Assembly: GCA_900617975.1 (NCBI GenBank) | Contig: UZAE01000174.1 | Coordinates: 1-31,812 of the forward strand | Reading direction: 5' to 3' | Origin: Rodentolepis nana | Lineage: Eukaryota > Platyhelminthes > Cestoda > Cyclophyllidea > Hymenolepididae | DNA: 31,812 bases | Shown: piece after piece, positions 1 to 13,500 of the stretch | Numbering within the stretch: the stretch's first letter is position 1 | How the letters are laid out: the number at the start of each line of letters is the position of its first letter | Made by a program: the position numbers and the translations under genes | The notes under the pieces: model-generated | Told to the model about the DNA's origin: nothing | Databases searched by the model: none | Seen by the model: the letters and a program-made list of their open reading frames with translations, nothing else

Positions 1-1318
1 GGGGGGTGGTAATTTGAATTTTGAAGTCTCGATTTTGAAACGAGAGGTCTATGCTTGTAATTTATGCCTTTGTGTTTTAAATTTTTCAATGATTCAGATA
101 TTCAGCCACTTTACATCCAATTTAGTGAAAAGGAACTGAAATTCGGTTTTTAGAAATAAAGACGTATTTGCACAATTTCGCGTTCCACACATTGTTTCAA
201 ATCTATTTGTTGGGAGAAGGAAGTGAACACTTGGAATTGACTAAGTTTAGGAATTTGTTGGTGGTTTTGTCTTGATTCGATTACCTTTCTATAGGTAAAG
301 CAACTTGCGCATATGGTAAAATTATACACACGATGACTTCAAAAGTCAATTAAATCCAGAATGGTACTCTTAACATTACTCTCGGCAACTTTTTGGTCCC
401 CTCTCCTTTAACATTATTTTTAGACTTTTACTGACTAATTTCCATTGCCTGATGTCCTTTTGCACTTCTTTGGTCAATAATAATAGCAAGTGTCTTTAGT
501 TCTGCCTTCTAAGGCCTTATTTTCTATTTTCTCACAGTTAGCTGGATTACCAGTTCATTAAATTTACTTGTTCCTTTCATGAACGGTTTATGAATTGCTG
601 TATGAGGTTATATCAAGGCGAAAATCTAATTATAGATTAATAGTATATACTACCGTTGCGCTGTACATGGCTTAAATTCACCTGTAACATGTTTTCGCTA
701 TAAGAGCTGGAAATTGTGTTTTCTTTCTTCTCGGCTGGGGCATTAATTTGTAAATCGTTTAAGGCTATTATTCACGTTTCAATCCAATTGTTATTGCATG
801 CTTTAATTGCTCTGAACAGTAAGTGTTGATCCTTACTATAATCATTTAAAGGTTAATTTTTTGAATGACAAAAATTTTGCTTTAATTGCTTTATTAGAGA
901 AGTTTGTAGTCTATTATTAATAGCTGAATCTACTGGATTGTCTTTCATTTTACATTTGAAACCTGTCTCCTTCCTTTGGCTGTGTAATCCTATTTGATTT
1001 ATGGTTCCTTTTCCAAGTTGAGATATCCTCAAAATTATGCTTATATCAGCGACGAGGATTGGCAGTTGGAGCTGACTAAGTTATTATACGAGTACAATCA
1101 CGAGCCCCCGTATTTATTTGTTAGTTGTGTTTTTTTCAGTTAGTTTAAGTGAAGGATCACATAGAGAGGTCACAGTGGTAACGAAACTCTCATGTACTTT
1201 ACCTTCATTCCTTTTAATGGTAATAATTGGGCCTACCTCCCTCAGTCTTCTCTTCAAAACCAAACTAATATCTACTACTGTCAGTAAATCCCCACTATTT
1301 CACTTTCTTCTCCCCTAG
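1..1318 (+). other. Upstream sequence, presumed MYPT intron
   Basis: No exon recognised. A stretch at about 1030-1110 is open and a little richer in GC, but its translation does not resemble an ankyrin repeat. The small frame at 1118-1318 is low-complexity intron sequence running into the pyrimidine tract before the acceptor at 1318. Confidence 0.5.
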
Positions 1319-1522
1319 ACTTTTATTGGAGCACGGAGCCGATACAGGAATCGTGAGTTTCGAATTGGAGTTGCCTCTGGATGTAGCACAGGGCAAGGAC
1401 ATGGTTGCTCTCCTCAAGGATTGGATGCAACGTCAATCTGTTGACGAGAAGGCAGCTCGAAATGCCGAAGAACAGGCGATGCTCAAAGATGCCCAAGAGT
1501 GGCTTCGTACTGGCAATTATCC
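1319..1522 (+). CDS. PPP1R12A: MYPT exon: end of an ankyrin repeat and linker helix
   Basis: Reads LLLEHGADTG, then a PLDVA ankyrin-type helix, then KDAQEWLRTGNYP. This matches the vertebrate MYPT1 stretch between its middle and later ankyrin repeats (GQGAHVG, TPLDIA, LRDARQWLNSG). The acceptor is TCCCCTAG at 1311-1318 and the donor CC|GTATGT at 1522/1523. It enters in phase 2 and leaves in phase 2. It is the most upstream exon I can recognise; no preceding ankyrin exon is visible in 1-1318. Confidence 0.9.
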
Positions 1523-4500
1523 GTATGTCCTATATTTTTATTCTCCTCTATCTTAATTAGATAGGAGATTACGATTTCTTGATATTTTCTTTGCGTGACT
1601 TCTGTCTTCACCCCGCTGGTTCTGAGAGAATACAACTGCAATTTTACTTCAGTGGGCAATTGGGCATTGTTGGTTACTACGTTCCCTTGTACCAATTTCA
1701 TGTTTCTTATTCCACTTTTTCTCATTTCATTTTGTGGTGATTTTGCGTTCCAAAGTTCGGTTGATTTGAATTATGCTCTGAATGTGTATCAATTTGTATC
1801 AATATGATCCCTGCACTTGGCATGCGGATTCAAGCGCTAACGTGATCGGTATTTAAATACTCTCATTGTTCCAATAAGTAAAAGCAACTTTATCTTGGCA
1901 AATTTACTTCAGAATTCGATGTCTTGTGCCGGTTTGTTTTTTTATTCCGGCTACTTATCGTTTGTTCTGTTAACTCCCCCATCTATTAGGTTGGCAACTA
2001 AGTCATTGCCGATTTCAAATAAGAAGGCAAATTCGCAATTTTTGTTTAAAAATATAACTTTATTCAATTAGATATTGGTCGTTCTTGTCGATGACCTTTT
2101 TCCATCGTTCTGGCAGAGTAAAAATTCCCCGTTCGTAAAATGTCTGGTCTTTGCTATTAAAAAACTGAATTAGGTGTGATCCGACATCATCCGCGTTGTT
2201 AAAAATTTTACCACTTAAAGAGTTTTGCATGGAACGAAACAAATGATAATCCGAAGGCGCAAGATCAGGGCTATATGGTGGGTGTGACAAAACATCCCAA
2301 CCCAGTTGCAATAATTTTTGCCGAGTAACCAAAGATGTGTGGGGCCTTGCGTTATCATGATGGAAAACAACACCCTTCCGATTTGATAATGCTGGCCGCT
2401 TATCTTCAATTGCATCCTTCAGTTTTTCGAGTTCTTCAACATACACATTTGAATTTATCGTTTGGTTCTGCGGCATGAGTTCAAAATACAAAATTCCTTT
2501 GTGATCCCACCAGACTGACAGCATAATCTTTTTTTGGTGAATCTCTGCTTTTGATACTGTTTGGGCTGGTTGATCTTGCTTCACCCATGATCTCTTGCGA
2601 GTAACATTGTTATAAACTATCCACTTTTCGTCGCCAGTAACTAGGTTCTTCCTCGGAAATGGATCATTCTCATTGCGTTTCAGTAGCGGCGAATCACAGA
2701 TGCTAATCCGTTGCGTCAAATGAATTTCCTTTAACTGGTGAGGGATCTATAAATCAAGTTTCTTGACATAACCAAGGGTTTTTAATTTTTTCAATGCATG
2801 TATGCGACACATTGAACTTCTCTGCAATATCTCGTGTTGTGTTGTGACGATTTGAATCGATAATGGCCTTGATATGGGTTTCATCCACTTCGACTGGGCG
2901 GCCAGATTGTTGTGAATTTTTCAGTGAAAAATCACCGGAACGAAATCTTTCAAACCAATTTCGACACTGCCTTTCTTTTAAGGCTTCATCTCCATATACG
3001 GCACATAACTTCTTTTGTGCTTGCGATGCGTTCTTGCCTTTTCGGAAGTAATACAATAAAATGTGTCGGAAGTGCACGTCCTGTTCTTTCATTTTTAAAT
3101 TGGGATAAAACAAAACTAAAGAACTAAACAAAAAAAAATTTTACTAATTAACCTAGAAGCCCCATACAGTAAGAAAAAAATATAGGTTAGATGCTCTGGC
3201 CACGTTAACAAAACAAAAGAAAGTATAGAGTGAATCTGTCAACAAAAACGGCAATGACTTATTTGCCCACCCAATAGTTATTTTGGCACATATAAGCCTA
3301 TAGGCTGAGTCATCTGTGCTGGCAACTTTTTCAGTATTATCTCCAACTATTTCAGTTACTATTTTTTTAACCTAGCACCAACATCCCATTTATTTTTTAC
3401 CAATCCCTGCAGTTGTCTTAATCCGGAGTTTTAATTATAGAGGGGATTGATTATTCATTTGGTGTGTATTTTGACTTCATGAGGACTTTTAACTAAGTTA
3501 ATCTAAATTATTCTGTTAACATTATTATAATTGTCTATGGTACAGCGAAGAGTGTTTACAATTTTCATCATAGAAAGGCAAGAAAATATTGGAAACAAAA
3601 ACTAAGTCCAATAAAATTTGAATTAGGGTGGAGGCTCCAGAAGAGAAGATTGCGGTATCAGGACACCGAGTTTCCTACTCTCTGTTTTTTTTGAATGCTG
3701 CGCTTCCCGTGTTCTTGTAAGGAGAGGACCTCACTCCGTAATGCCCTAGTATTTAGTTTTTACAATTTAACTCTCATTTTCCAGAGATATTCAGAGCTTA
3801 CTCCCCGGTTGATTTAATTCCGTTGTTGGATGTGGCTTTTTTGAATGATTTGTATCAGCTTTACACACTCGGGGTGCTGGTAGATGAGGCTAGGATCAGT
3901 AAATTCAACATTAACTGTGGTAGATTCAAGATGTACTCCGTTTGGTACGATTTAGACTGTATTTGGATAGACCTCAATGGAACTTCTGTTGAAGGAAAAA
4001 GGGAAATTGGAGAAAAGGGCTATTCTGTATATTTTTGTTCGAATCATAATTGGTGCCTCTTAATGATCATCACAAGTTGAAATATTTGAGTTCGAGGATC
4101 ATGTTTTCTTCATCCACTTTATTTTCTCATTTTTTAGTACTTAATGATTCCACTCCTAATCTTTACCGCTTAGTCAGGGTAGCTAGCTCTGGTGATGTGA
4201 AAAATTAGCTGAGCTTCACTCAACTCAAATCACTCCAAGTTAAGGAAGATTACTCCTGGAAGTGATCGTGCGTGTCGTTCACCAATGCAGTTGGAGAATA
4301 TTTAATGCTGATGACTATTTCTGTCTCCGTAGTCGTAACGTAGCTTTACCTGAAAATTCATTAATTTAAATAAGCTAAATGGAAGGTTTATCTTTATAGC
4401 CTCTAGATAGCTCCACTCAAAAGTTGTAATGGATTGTTAAATGAACTAATATAATTTAAATTGTCGCCCAATTAAGTTTCCCCTTTTATTTGCAGAAGTG

Positions 4501-7500
4501 TGGTAGATCCTCGTACCGGTGCAACTGCACTGCATATAGCTGCAGCAAAAGGCTACTCTGATGTTCTGGAAATTCTTCTCAAACTCCCTAACATAGAAGT
4601 AGACGCTACAGACGTTGATGGGTGGACACCGTTGCATGCCGCGGCTCACTGGGCTAAAGAAAAACCCCTTCGACTTCTTGCTTCCGCTGGCGCCTCTTTT
4701 GATATCATTACGCTCACTGTAAGTCCATATTCCTGTTACATACTTGTGTTCCACTTATGTCTGTTTAAGTTAAGAACATTACATTCTTTGACCTTACAGA
4801 GTCAATAGTGCAGCGCTTTAACCTTATGTTAGCTACAAGATTATTGTGAGAGTAAGTCAATCGTATACCAAATTCTGAAACCCATGTCTCGAGTTTTGAT
4901 AAGTAGATCTTGTGCATCAGTGCTCAATGGGTTATTAAAAAATGCCAAGTAGGTGCCGTTGAAGTATATGCCTTCTTTTATCTGAATGGAATAAAATCGA
5001 AATCCTTTTTTTTCTCTGTCTTGACGACTGAGTTATTAAGGATAAAATCCTAAATATGCGCCATCTTGCGCTTTCATAAAGTTTAAATGTGTTGATGTTA
5101 AGTATTTGAAATGTGTTGTCACGTCGCAACTGGAATGACCTTTACATCGCCTACGTTCGCTAGCCCTAGTGGTCTACTTAATTCTGACAGGTCAATCTTG
5201 CAACTGAAGAACGACTTCTTTTACCTTATGAAACTGCAGTCTTGTTGATAACATTCAAATAGGACTTGCCATGTTAACACGGGACTTCTCTTTTTTTGGT
5301 TCCTTTATTTCTTGCCATAGGCATCATGGCACTATCGTGAATGCCAGTTGCGGTAAATTTGACTGATTCAGATTACGTCATTACGTCTCCAATGTTTGAA
5401 ATGGTGAAGTATGGGGGGGGGGGGGGAATAAGTTTTGTAAGTTGATCGCCCTTATTTAAGGCAGTCTCCCTACTTGATAAAAATTTTTTTCTTTGAATTT
5501 GTCTCGCTTATAAGGCTGGAGATGTCCCAGGTGTATCCACTTCTGCTTATGAACTATCTGCTTAAAATATGGCAGATTTCATTACTCTACTATTAATTTA
5601 ACGGATGTATGCGTCATGCTTCCAATTTTTGATGATTTTAATTAGTCAATGTGGTCTACAGTAAGTAAGTCAATGCTGCCAACACTTCAGTCAGTTATAG
5701 GAGACTAATATTACTCTGCAAAACCGGTGAGTTATACTGCGACTTTTTCTCCAGCGCTTGAATTATTCCCATGGTGCAGAGAGTGGGCATCCTGGCTACT
5801 CTGAGGTTGAAAAACATTCCACCACTTCGGTTTGTCATTCTGCTAAGTAGCGAACATTTGACCTCAGTCAAATTAGGTGCATGAATCACTGTAACATTTG
5901 GTTACCTTTTAAGGGGTTTTCATTTCCCCGAACAGGCGTTAAGAGGAATTGACTGGACTACGTTGTTTCTCATTTTATAACGTCTGAAACATAAAATAAA
6001 GGGTAAACCAGAGCTTAAGTGAGTGTAATATTGGTTGTTTCACCTAGTTTGAGATTTACAGTTAGTAAGACATTGATGTCTATTTGTAAAGGTTTTCCCT
6101 GATTAAATTATTCTCTGAATGTGGAGGCTTAAATGTCGGAAAAGGTGTGCACCGTTGAAATGGCGTTCAACGTGCATGCCCGTTATGTTCGATATTGCGT
6201 CTACAAAGTACGTTACTGCACACAAAGTGATTGGAATGCCCAAATTATAGAACCCTAGATGCAATTAAAGTGCCACCACATTTGTACTGATTTCTAAGAT
6301 TAATACGGCTTTCTACTTTATGCTTTGCCTTACGTGAATGACCTGGAGTCTCCTTCAGTTATTAATTTACTCTTACGAACAATTAAATTCCTTTACTTTC
6401 CTATCGAAAAAATTCAGTCACTCTTCTCACTTGGGTTAAATCAGGTCTCCTAGTTAATTGTCTTCTGTTTCAAATTTTAAAATTGTCATCTTAATACTCC
6501 GAGTATTCCAATTTGGTAATAACTGGAAGCTCACCATAGTCCGCAACGCCGGTGAGCGCTACTTCAACTCTATAAGACGCAAACCATTCCTATTTTTCCC
6601 TTCTAAAGGACTTCCTGTTGGATAGTTAATCATATCTTCCACTGGACACGAACTTTAATCTTATGATCCTTGGTAAAATCGTGATTTGACTCAATTCAAT
6701 GTTGCTGTGATAATTTCTTTTTCAGAATCAAACAATTTATGATGTGGCAGATCGAAGTGTGACGATGCTCCTGCGACAGCTTCGTGTTGTGAGTTTGGCC
6801 CCCCCCCCCCACCACCCTCCTCGCTTTTTTCATTTACAGCAATTCCCAATTTGGCTTTAATTCTTGTTTCCTTCGCCTTCGTTCATTCAGGAACAACAAC
6901 GTGCTGCAGCGGCTGCTGCTGAAGAGAAACCCGTTGTTACTCCTCCTGCAGTTGCTGTGCGACGAAAGTAAGTCGTTTTTCCCGCATATGTTTTCTCCTT
7001 TGATAAAATGCTAATTTAGACCCCCAGATAGAAGTCACGTGTTTAAAGCAAACTTTAAACTGTGTGCATTTTCATATAAGTCTTGGAGAGGTCAACAGCC
7101 TTTCCAAAATGCGAAACCCGTAGTGAGATGGAAAGAGGAAGTGAAATGGGTAGAAGAGGATGGTTTTCCTTAATCAATCCATGAAACTAAGCTGGAAGAC
7201 TCTAAGTGGTTCATATTTACTCCTTTTCTGGGCTATTTCTTTGATAGGAAGATTTATTCTGCGATTTATTGTATCCTCCTAAAATTCTTACCAATAGCCT
7301 CTGTCATTTTAGCATTACTTTTGAATGTGTCTGAAGAAAAACGGATAACACAAATTACTTTTTTACGTATTCTCACTTAGCTTTGTTCGGAGAGTCGGAA
7401 CCAGTGCGGAAAATGTTAATTAGTTGAGTTTAATGATTTTCTCCTTTATTCTTAATTGGTGCGTGACTATTAGCTTACTGTAATTTTAATCATCACATAC

Positions 7501-10500
7501 ACACACAGAGTTAACGCTTCGGTCGTTATGAAGAAATTTCAATTTCCAGCCAAATTTTATCCATTATTTGTTCGTGACGTAGTGGTCGATGAGTGTACCT
7601 GCCAAATCAGAGGTCATTAATTTAGCATTCGTTGGTGCACATTCGTATGACCTATCTTGATGGGGTTTGGCCAGTTAGTTTTTTCATTTGTGGAGTTCCT
7701 TAAATGATTATTGAAAACGCTCCTTCAATGAACTTGTGAACGTTATGCTTATTCACACGTTCAGACATCTATGAAGTTAGTGTGCACTTGGCAAGCATGC
7801 GCATGCCTCTAGTCGTATGCATATAACTTAGGTAAGTAGTCTCCTGATTTTATCCTTGAGTTTGGGAATTTTCGCCCCTATCCACTCAGCCTAGAAAAGT
7901 CGTGGCATTTTTTTCAGACGATCCTTCAAAGAGACTCATTTAAAGTGATTTTGGCTTTGGGGGGGGGGGGGTGGCGTGGGGTTGTGGTGTATGAGATTAT
8001 AATTACCCTTTCCTTTGTGGAACGCTTAAAGCTAGAGGATTACTCATTTAATGTCAGCAGCCGAACTGTTTGGCAAAGAGATCAGCAAGTGGAATTAGAG
8101 AAAGCTTTAATATCTTAATGTCATTTTAAAGGGCTCCTTGATTAGCAGATGAGCTCATCGAAGTCCTCAATTAAAACAAACAAAAGGTATAGCTTAGTTA
8201 AATGTTTCCTATTTTTATTTGATTTCTCTATGTCTTACTTTAATCGCCCACTTTTTCCTTGTGACTTAAGAGCTAATGATGAAGAAGAGAACCTAGCCCC
8301 CGAACCCGGTCATTCAATACCTTCAGATGAAACTGCGGTGAAGATAGAAGATGAAGCAAAACCAGCTGATCCAAAGGTGGCCAAAATCGATGAGCAGCTC
8401 GAAGTTCAACCGTCATCTTCCACCACCCCTACAATCGAGGAAAAAGAAGATGAAGAAGAAAGGACTGAAGCCGCAGAGGAAATGGCCATGGAAGCTGACG
8501 ATCTGCTCAACAAGCCTCAGAAAGATGAAGTCGCCTTAAGGGCCAAGAAACTTGATGAAAAGGAGAAGGAAAAAGTCATTCTACTTCAGAAGGAGAAAGA
8601 GAAGACACAACAGCAACAGGAGGCTTCAGAGGTCAAATCTGTTCCTAGAAGACCTCATTCACCAATAATGAAGGCTCCAGAAAAACGTACTTTTTGGGGT
8701 TATTTTTTTGTAATACTTCCCTCTTATTGACTAATGTTCTGAATTCTGCCTATTTTCAGTTGAATTGCCTACACCTAAGGAGGATTCTAAACCCACTGAG
8801 CCTGAAAAGACTTTCGAAGATTCTACATCTTCAAGACAACAATCTCCATTGCCAAGTACTTCAATTGCAACGGCTGTCCTTGTAAGCATAATACTAAATT
8901 TATTTTAACTAATTATATTGAATTTTCCTTGCCCTAGTCTTGACGTCTTAGGTTAATATTAAAATTAGGCGTTCCTCAGGTCTTTGGTAAGCGGAAGAGT
9001 TGTTCCTAACAATAGATAGGTTTTAGTCTAGATTTAATTTAAAGACATTTTAATCACTTTTTCTCTACGTTTCATCAGTCGTCCTCCCAAAGAAATCAAA
9101 TTACTGAGCCCACGATGGCCCAAGATGCAGCCAATAGCGTGGCATCGAATGGAGTTACCGGAAGGAGGTGAGTTGTTTAGTATCCCTCACTTGTCTCCAT
9201 TTCTTTCTCTTTCTGCCTTTTGACCTTATGCACACGCTCTCTTCTTTCATCGTTAGCAACGTTCGTAAAAAGGACAGCACAGCCATCAAACGGTATGACC
9301 TTATTCAGCTAACACTCATTGGCACACGATCTCCTGTGCCATCTTGTCTCTCTCTCTCTCACTCTCTCTCTAATCTTTTACTGCCTTCTGCTGTGATTTC
9401 AGCTAACGTTCGTAAATGCCGGTTTGCATGTGTTCTAATCTATATCCATCGAAGGAGGGTTGTTTGAATTAGAATCTCTCTCAAGTGTTTTTCCCACCAC
9501 CTGTCTCATAAATATTACGCTTGTAGGGATTTACCTTGTTAGTGCTTACTGAGCCGTATACCTGCACGATTATGAATCCTTTCAATAGATTTCATCTTTA
9601 AGATATTTTTGGTGAATATGCATTTGAGTTTGAATTCTACACTTTTTTTTGCGATTATTCCGTGAATACCAGACTCACCATGAGATGATGTGGTTTATAG
9701 ATTTATCGTTACATATCTTGTGACTGAAATGGCCGCACATGTATGCTCTAATTGCCTAGAGGATATTAGTCTACTGAAGAGATTTTACCTAAGCTTTCCT
9801 CTCTTTAAACTTAATCAGAAACGCCTGTAGGTTGACCAAAACTTTCTCTTCAAAGTCTTGAATGTTGTATCTTGTGTACCTTTGAAGTTAAAGGAATTAC
9901 AAAACTCTTGCATGAGAGGCGATGATAAGTAAATTTTAGTACCTTAAATTAAAATGATGACCAGTTTATTATCTCCTTAATCATAATATGTATTGAAGTA
10001 AATTTATGTTTAAATTTTAATTTTCTTGCTATTAGAAGGTAAATATTTATCTTGTATATATACCAAGGGTTTACGATGGTGGCTAACCTGCTCAGCTGTG
10101 AAGTTAGATTTCACGAATTTGATATCCATCGACTCTCATCGAATGAGGAGAATGATCAATGGTCTTGGTGAAGATGGCTGACAAAGGGTTCGAATTTTTC
10201 ATCCCCATTACTCAATGATGCTATCTCCTAAACCACGATGAGCTATGCAAAATACTTTTTCGAATGGGTTTGGTAGGTATTGGTATATATGAATGGTGGC
10301 CTTCTAGTGCCCAAGTTCTGGTTACTTTAAGCCTGTTTTAAAAATATGATGACATGTGGAATTACGCTTACATTTCTGGTTTTTTTCTTCATAATCATAA
10401 CATATTCTATCGGAATAAAAACAGTCCATTGTGTTTTAAGATCTCTCATTTTAGTTTCCTTTTCTGTTTGCTATATGAAGGGCCATAGTTTTCGCTCTTA

Positions 10501-13500
10501 AAATAGGTTGCGTTTTTATGCATAAACTGCAGAAATTTTTGTGCTAGGGATAGCGTTAGGGCTGGAACTGTCATGTGTTCGCATTGACAGATCTAGTCAA
10601 TTGACGTTTTTTTCAACGTGCCCTTGGCAGATGTACATATTCATTATCTCATTTGGGTCAAACTGGCAGAATGCCCCCTTCTCCACAATCCTATCTCGAT
10701 GGCTCTCCCCTCATCGCACACATGAATCAACCCCAATCTAACCAGTACAACATATCTGTCTGGAGCCAATGTTAACAGTATTTCATATTTTTTCACTGTT
10801 TGTGTAGAATTTCGGCTGTCTTAGCTCCTGCTCGGTCGGAGGAGACTGAAGCCCAACGCAGTAGCAAAGCACGTTTGGTGCGTTCTACTCGTCGTTCAAC
10901 TCAAGGCATTGCGAATGATGTGTTGGAAGAAGCCCGACGTCTTTCATCCACTACAGTTCCTCCTCTGGTTTCTACGAGTGTCGCCCCATCTACTACTACC
11001 GCAATCACTGTTTCTGCTGCTTCAATCGTTACCCCGACCCCTGTCCAGGTAAGATTTTTCCGCATCTATCATTGATTCAAATCGCTTCTCACCTTCTCGT
11101 GGCCGACTTGCAGCTTGTCGTTCCTCCTCCCATTCAAACGCTTCGAAAGATCATATTCGCTGAAATGTGTATAAGTAGCGTATTCTAATTTGCCTCTTGT
11201 GTGCTCATCTCTCTAATGCGCTATTGATTTGCTGAATCATTTTCTTATGTGACCTCCTCGTTTGGGTGAATGATTGAAACTCGTTGAGGGTGTGTGCTTG
11301 TGTGATAGGTTATGGGTCAGAGGGAAGGCTTTAATCGCTTTAACAAGTACTTTTAAAGTGCGGATTAATGGTTCTGAAATCCCATTTCGCCTTATACGTC
11401 TCGCGTTGTTTAAATTGAATTTCTTTTAAACTCCATTGGCCTGTTTTCAGGGAGGAGGAAAGACATCAAAGAAGTTGTCATTTAAGTCACTCATCGCAAA
11501 ATTCGAAGAAATATCGGTATGCTATCTTCCCCCTTCTCTTTCTCTCCCCCCCCCCCCCCTCTCTGTCAGTTACGCGATTTATCAGATGTCTTAAACGTTC
11601 GCCCTACCAATTACTTCTTCTTCATATGATTACTATCGCACTATTGTATCGACGCACTTTCTTGTGTCCCATGCTTAGTTGTCACAACTTCGATCGCCTT
11701 TCAAATGATCCCAGGTGTTGCCTAGTTCGGTTGGCAGTTGAGTTGTTGCTTCTCAATTCCCCTGGCGGTGGTTAGGTTCTGTAACTGAAATCTTTATCAG
11801 CCATTAGATATTTCTTACGTCTACACTATCACACTTCGATCTCGGCCATTTTTTGAGAGGAAATTCTTTTCGTATTTCAAATCTAGATGTTTTGAGTGCA
11901 TGTCAATTAGTTTAAGAACATTTTCTTTTCCGATCTATTGTTGCCTTGTTGCTTACTTTTGATGACAGTTACAGTACTCAAAATAAAAGGAAAGTCATAT
12001 TTTTAAAATCCTTATTTAATACTGATAGCGTTCCAGGTATACTCGTTAGAAATAAAAGACAGAACTGAAAGAGGCAAGTTAACGCTGAGAGGATATTTGA
12101 CAGAGTTGTTGCGAAGTGGGTGCTCAAATAAAATTTAAGTTCCTCATCAGACTGGGTCTCAGAATACCCCCCCCCATTTCTCGCGTCAAATGCTGCGCAC
12201 ACTTTTCTTATGGATCAAGAACAGCTTACAACTAATCGCATTTACGAATTAGTCAAATGCAAAGTATTCCTTCCTTCAATCAGTATCTTTAGTTAGTTAG
12301 AATATCCACATGTAGGATAGTTTCTGATTGGTTCTCCCTTTGTGGACAATTTTCTGAGTTAGCGTTCTTGATCGTCATTGAATGCTTAGTACTTTAATAT
12401 GGCACTGGATTTTTCCATCCAATATTGAGTCTAATGATTCTGAAAGAGAGTTTCATTGTATCGTAACTTGCTTCACAACAGGAGTTCTCACATCGGAAGT
12501 GCTGGGTATTTGTTTGTTGCCTGTCTCTACTTTAGCCAGCTGATCAGTCTATCAACAGTCCTCTAACGTCATCATTTATCGCGATGGTAAGTATCACTAC
12601 TAATGATGAAGGTAGTAATAAATAGTGGTCCTTTTCTTTGCATGTCTAGCGGTTGACAAAAATGTTGATCACCATGGCATGCCTAAATGAGTATATGCTT
12701 CTTGTAATTAATCAGTAGAAGTTACTATGAGGTGGTGTTTGTTCATTTCAATTTTCCACTAATTCATTCAACATCCTATCATGAATTTAAGAATCCAATA
12801 GATTCATTAGTATTGCTTATATTTCTGGCTACTGCTCTGGCATGAATTGCTCTTCAAAAGTCTCCATAAGCCATGCTGTTCACTTCCCTTTCCCTTGCTC
12901 TTTTTCTACTCTCTCTTCATTTCTTCACTTTCTCCACAGACGCCTTCTCTTCAGTTACAACCACCGCCACAATCTAAGAATTCCCCTCGACAGAAATCGT
13001 TTGCCTCCAAGGTCACTTTGGGCTACCTTTCTCAACCGGTGAGATGACTTATAGATTATACCTACCTTCTCTCCTTCACTCTTCTTCCCCCCCCCCTCCC
13101 TCAAACTTTCCATTTTTCTGAAATATGTCATGATCTGCGTTTGTAGTTGAGTCGTCCGCTTCGCCATGCCTTTGTTGGTAAAGTTAATCATCCTGGCTCG
13201 AATGGAACTGCATATGTTAATGTATGTAGAATGTACCTAGTCATTTGCCTACTGAAATCGTAGGTAGTAGTCCTGTTAGTTAATTAGTGTGATTTGTCTT
13301 CTACATCTTCAGAACTGCCCACTTGAAGAGCATGTTGCTACAACAAATGCTTTGGTTGAGGTAAGTTTCAGTAGTGTGTGTGCTTGTGAGTTTGATACTT
13401 TCGCGTGTTTGTGTTAGCAAAGTAGAGGCTTCTTTTAGACACTCGTTGAGAAAGATGAGACAGACAACTATGTGAAACCACCGCGGGAACCCCGATTATC

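Larger units (their letters stand above)
6968..8270 (+). other. MYPT intron, 1.3 kb, with a possible alternative exon
   Basis: Contains the G13 run at 7959-7971 and, near its 3' end, a possible alternative exon at 8149-8186 that is described separately. Otherwise nothing recognised. Confidence 0.7.
9293..10807 (+). other. MYPT intron, 1.5 kb
   Basis: Bounded by CG|GTATGA and TTTGTGTAG. Holds a CT microsatellite at 9347-9371 and a possible cassette exon at 10670-10744. The rest is featureless AT-rich sequence. Confidence 0.7.

Noticed and set aside
1030..1110. Possible upstream MYPT exon
   Set aside because: The translation (around SDEDWQLELTKLLYEY) does not match any ankyrin repeat or the known MYPT N-terminus, and the splice borders are unclear.
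2863..3127. Plus-strand frames over the mariner
   Set aside because: Shadows of the transposase N-terminal region, which reads on the minus strand.
3823..4080. 85-codon open frame on the plus strand
   Set aside because: Lies in a MYPT intron, has no family resemblance, no fitting splice signals, and a Cys/Tyr-rich composition typical of translated noncoding DNA.
4446..4754. 102-codon open frame on the minus strand
   Set aside because: It is the opposite strand of the strongly supported ankyrin exon 4496-4718.
5695..5889. 64-codon minus-strand frame in a GC-richer block
   Set aside because: Considered as a retroelement relic, but no motif of reverse transcriptase, endonuclease or transposase is visible.
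8694..8885. Plus-strand frame overlapping exon 8760-8881
   Set aside because: Wrong frame; the exon reads LELPTPKEDSKPTEPEK in the frame that joins its neighbours.
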